A stretch of DNA of 64,000 bases, taken from positions 868,001 to 932,000 of the forward strand of contig NZ_CWHU01000005.1 in NCBI RefSeq assembly GCF_001182725.1, read 5' to 3'. A program made the position numbers and the translations under genes. Below are positions 61,938 through 64,000 of the stretch, in pieces. Source of the DNA: Anaerococcus jeddahensis (GTDB lineage: Bacteria; Bacillota; Clostridia; Tissierellales; Peptoniphilaceae). Positions within the stretch are counted from its first letter, which is position 1. The number at the start of each line of letters is the position of its first letter. The notes under the pieces were generated by a model. That model saw only the letters and a list, made by a program, of their open reading frames with translations, had not been told where the DNA came from and did no database searches.

Positions 61938-62868
61938 CTTTTGCCCCTTTATTAGCTACACCAAATACCTTAGGCATTGTCTTACTATCTATAAGTGGAA
62001 CTAACAAGTTCATTAGTAATATTGAGTATGAAACACCTTCTGGATATCCACCAAAAACTCTTATAAGAGAGGTGATAAGTCCGCAACCAAATGCAAATAT
62101 TATTTCACCTTTTTTGGTAACTGGGCTTGTTGTATAATCTGTTGCCATGAAAAATGCTCCAAGCATTAGACCACCTGATAATAATTGTTCAAGTATTCCA
62201 TCTACAGATTTATTAAATACCATTAATAAGATGGCTGTTGTTAATATGTATACTGCAGGTATTCTTAATGAGATAACTTTTCTAAATACTAGGTATGCTG
62301 CTCCAATTAATAAGGCAATTGTTGAAACTTCTCCAATACATCCACCCATATTTCCAATAAACATATCAAGTAAGGCTGGTTTTTGTCCGCCTGATAAAAC
62401 TGTTGCTGCTGAGACTGCTGAAACTTTTCCAGGTGCTACATAATTTGACATATTTTTTGACCAAGATGCAAGTAAAAATGCTCTTGCTCCTAATGCTGGA
62501 TTTACTATATTTTGTCCTATTCCACCAAAAAATTGCTTACAAATAACAATGGCAAAAACTGCACCTATTACTGTTTGCCAAACTGGCATTGTTACTGGAA
62601 TATTGTAGGCTAAAAGTAAACCTGTAACTACAGCTGATAAATCACTTATTGATGATTGTCTTTTCATTACTTTATTAGATATAAATTCTGCAATTACTGC
62701 ACTTAAAACTGATGCTATCATCAAGATTAAAGCTTTCATTCCAAAGAAATATATTCCTACAAGACCTGTTGGAATGAGGGCGATAATTACATCTAACATT
62801 TCTTTAGTAACAGTTCTCTCGCTTCTCATATGAGGAGAGGATGATACTAATAATTTTTTTGCTTCCAT
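61930..62868 (-). CDS. rnfD: Rnf complex subunit D
   Basis: 312 residues, about nine to ten helices. ATDYTTSPVTKKGE holds the covalent flavin Thr of RnfD/NqrB, and GGYPEGVSYSILLMN the C-terminal signature. It forms part of the ion channel. Confidence 0.95.
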   Translation of the reverse strand: MEAKKLLVSSSPHMRSERTVTKEMLDVIIALIPTGLVGIYFFGMKALILMIASVLSAVIAEFISNKVMKRQSSISDLSAVVTGLLLAYNIPVTMPVWQTVIGAVFAIVICKQFFGGIGQNIVNPALGARAFLLASWSKNMSNYVAPGKVSAVSAATVLSGGQKPALLDMFIGNMGGCIGEVSTIALLIGAAYLVFRKVISLRIPAVYILTTAILLMVFNKSVDGILEQLLSGGLMLGAFFMATDYTTSPVTKKGEIIFAFGCGLITSLIRVFGGYPEGVSYSILLMNLLVPLIDSKTMPKVFGVANKGAKDE

Positions 62869-62879
62869 TTATTTCTCCT

Positions 62880-64000
62880 CTACTTTCCTGCTTGACGAAT
62901 TTGTCTTTTTCCAAACCTAATAGCTTCAACTAAAGGTCTTTTTGATGGACAAATGTATGAACATGATCCACATTCTATACAATCAAGTATATGAAGATCT
63001 TGAGCCTTATCAAATTTTTCTTTTAGTGAAAATTTATGTATTAACAAAGGCATAAGTCCAACTGGACAAACATTTACACACTTAGCACATCTTATACAAG
63101 GATTTGTAATTGGTGCTTTTGATTCTTCTTTGTTTAAAACTAATATACAGTTGCTAGCTTTTTCTACTGGTTGATTTATATTTGGTTGGGCAATTCCCAT
63201 CATTGGTCCACCATTTATAACTTTTCCAGCATCTTCTGTTAGTCCACCAGCTTCTTCTATCATATGTTCAAAACTTGTTCCAATTCTTACAAGAAAATTA
63301 GATGGATTTTTTATTCCATGACCTGTTACTGTCATATATCTTTCTATTAATGGTTTTCCGTAATATACTGCTTCATAAACTGCGTTAGCACTTGAAACGT
63401 TTGATACTATTACTCCAACATCCATTGGGAGTCCACCTGATGGAACTTCTCTATGTAATACAGCATTAATAATTCTTTTTTCATCTCCTTGAGGATATTT
63501 TGTAACCATAGTTGCTACTTCAAGTTTTGATGAATTTTTCTTTGCCACTGCCTTTTTAACTTTTTCGATTGCTTCTGGTTTATTATCTTCGATTGCTATA
63601 ATTCCTTTTTTAGCATCTACTGCTTTTACAAGAAGTTCTAAAGCATCTACAATTCGATCTGCTTTTGTTTTTAAAAGTAAATCATCGCAAGTAACGTAAG
63701 GTTCACATTCTGCACCGTTTATAATAACTGTATCAACTGGTTTATTTGGTGAATATTTAATATGTGCAGGAAATGCTGCTCCTCCCATACCTACAAGACC
63801 ATTTTCTTTAATTGCCTCAACTATTTTTTCTTTTGTAAGGTTTGTAACATCTTTTCTTTCGTAGTTAATTTCTTGGTCATAGCCTTCAGTATCAATTACA
63901 ACAGCCTTACTGTTTTTTCCAGATGCTGTTTGAATATCGATTACATTTGTGACTTTACCATTAACTGATGAGTGAATATTAGCAGAAAAATTACCTACAG
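62880..64000 (-). CDS. rnfC: Rnf complex subunit C, 5' end outside the window
   Basis: The frame stays open to the window edge, so the N terminus is missing. Visible are the NADH/FMN-binding region (VGMGGAAFPAHIK, INGAECEPYVTCDD) and two C-terminal cluster motifs (CIRCAKCVNVCP, CIECGSCSYICPSKRP). It is the NAD+ reducing, membrane-peripheral subunit and the first gene of the operon. Confidence 0.95.
   Translation of the reverse strand, partial: VGNFSANIHSSVNGKVTNVIDIQTASGKNSKAVVIDTEGYDQEINYERKDVTNLTKEKIVEAIKENGLVGMGGAAFPAHIKYSPNKPVDTVIINGAECEPYVTCDDLLLKTKADRIVDALELLVKAVDAKKGIIAIEDNKPEAIEKVKKAVAKKNSSKLEVATMVTKYPQGDEKRIINAVLHREVPSGGLPMDVGVIVSNVSSANAVYEAVYYGKPLIERYMTVTGHGIKNPSNFLVRIGTSFEHMIEEAGGLTEDAGKVINGGPMMGIAQPNINQPVEKASNCILVLNKEESKAPITNPCIRCAKCVNVCPVGLMPLLIHKFSLKEKFDKAQDLHILDCIECGSCSYICPSKRPLVEAIRFGKRQIRQAGK

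Overview
The window looks like chromosome of a low-GC (clearly AT-rich), Gram-positive anaerobe. The gene set (an Rnf complex with its NusG-II and Gx-transporter neighbours, PASTA kinase/PP2C, WhiA, RapZ, acetate kinase, oleate hydratase, no respiratory genes) and the rpmF-plsX-acpP-rnc-smc order fit a Peptoniphilaceae-type Clostridia member, most likely Anaerococcus-like. That taxon is an inference from gene content, not a computed placement. Almost everything is on the minus strand; the exceptions are rpmB and a small-protein/recX/GIY-YIG unit.

Region 1 (1-12.7 kb) is accessory. It holds the first bases of a leader-controlled gene at the left edge, a solitary two-domain protein (EVE-like plus HsdR_N/PD-(D/E)XK) likely to act on modified DNA, a 36-residue small protein behind an operator-bearing promoter, an XRE regulator with its 'DERN' membrane protein, a three-gene MoxR ATPase / propeller-like / vWA cassette, oleate hydratase with a TetR regulator, an aromatic-acid-exporter gene broken by an in-frame stop, and a ferritin-like protein.

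Region 2 (12.7-23.7 kb) reads as one operon from a promoter before murB: murB, rapZ, a tyrosine phosphatase (where many Firmicutes have yvcK), whiA, dnaE, pfkA, pyk and an rlmD-type methyltransferase, ending at a strong terminator. Region 3 (23.7-38.9 kb) has rpmB on plus, converging through a two-sided terminator with a 14-gene minus run: rpmF, plsX, acpP, rnc, radical SAM, smc, def, fmt, rsmB, rlmN (frameshifted), PP2C, PASTA kinase, rsgA, rpe.

Region 4 (38.9-48.9 kb) is pyrH-frr followed directly by a type IV pilus/Com-type block (pilC, major pilin, prepilin peptidase, four minor pilins) without an assembly ATPase, then ackA, and upstream an ABC-2 exporter. Region 5 (48.9-50.4 kb) has tRNA-Leu and tRNA-His under one consensus promoter and the plus-strand recX unit. 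Region 6 (50.4-59.3 kb) is an envelope/shape operon: NusG-II protein, Gx transporter, radC, mreBCD, a very long PBP2, a MinD-like protein without a P-loop, and a compact RNase E/G relative. Region 7 (59.3-64 kb) is rnfCDGEAB, the ion-pumping ferredoxin:NAD+ oxidoreductase, with rnfC cut by the window edge.

The strongest candidates for something undescribed are the EVE-like/HsdR_N protein with its small-protein neighbour, the MoxR/propeller/vWA triad, the P-loop-less MinD relative, the ATPase-free pilus cluster and the structured leader at the left edge. No CRISPR array, prophage or intact insertion sequence was seen.
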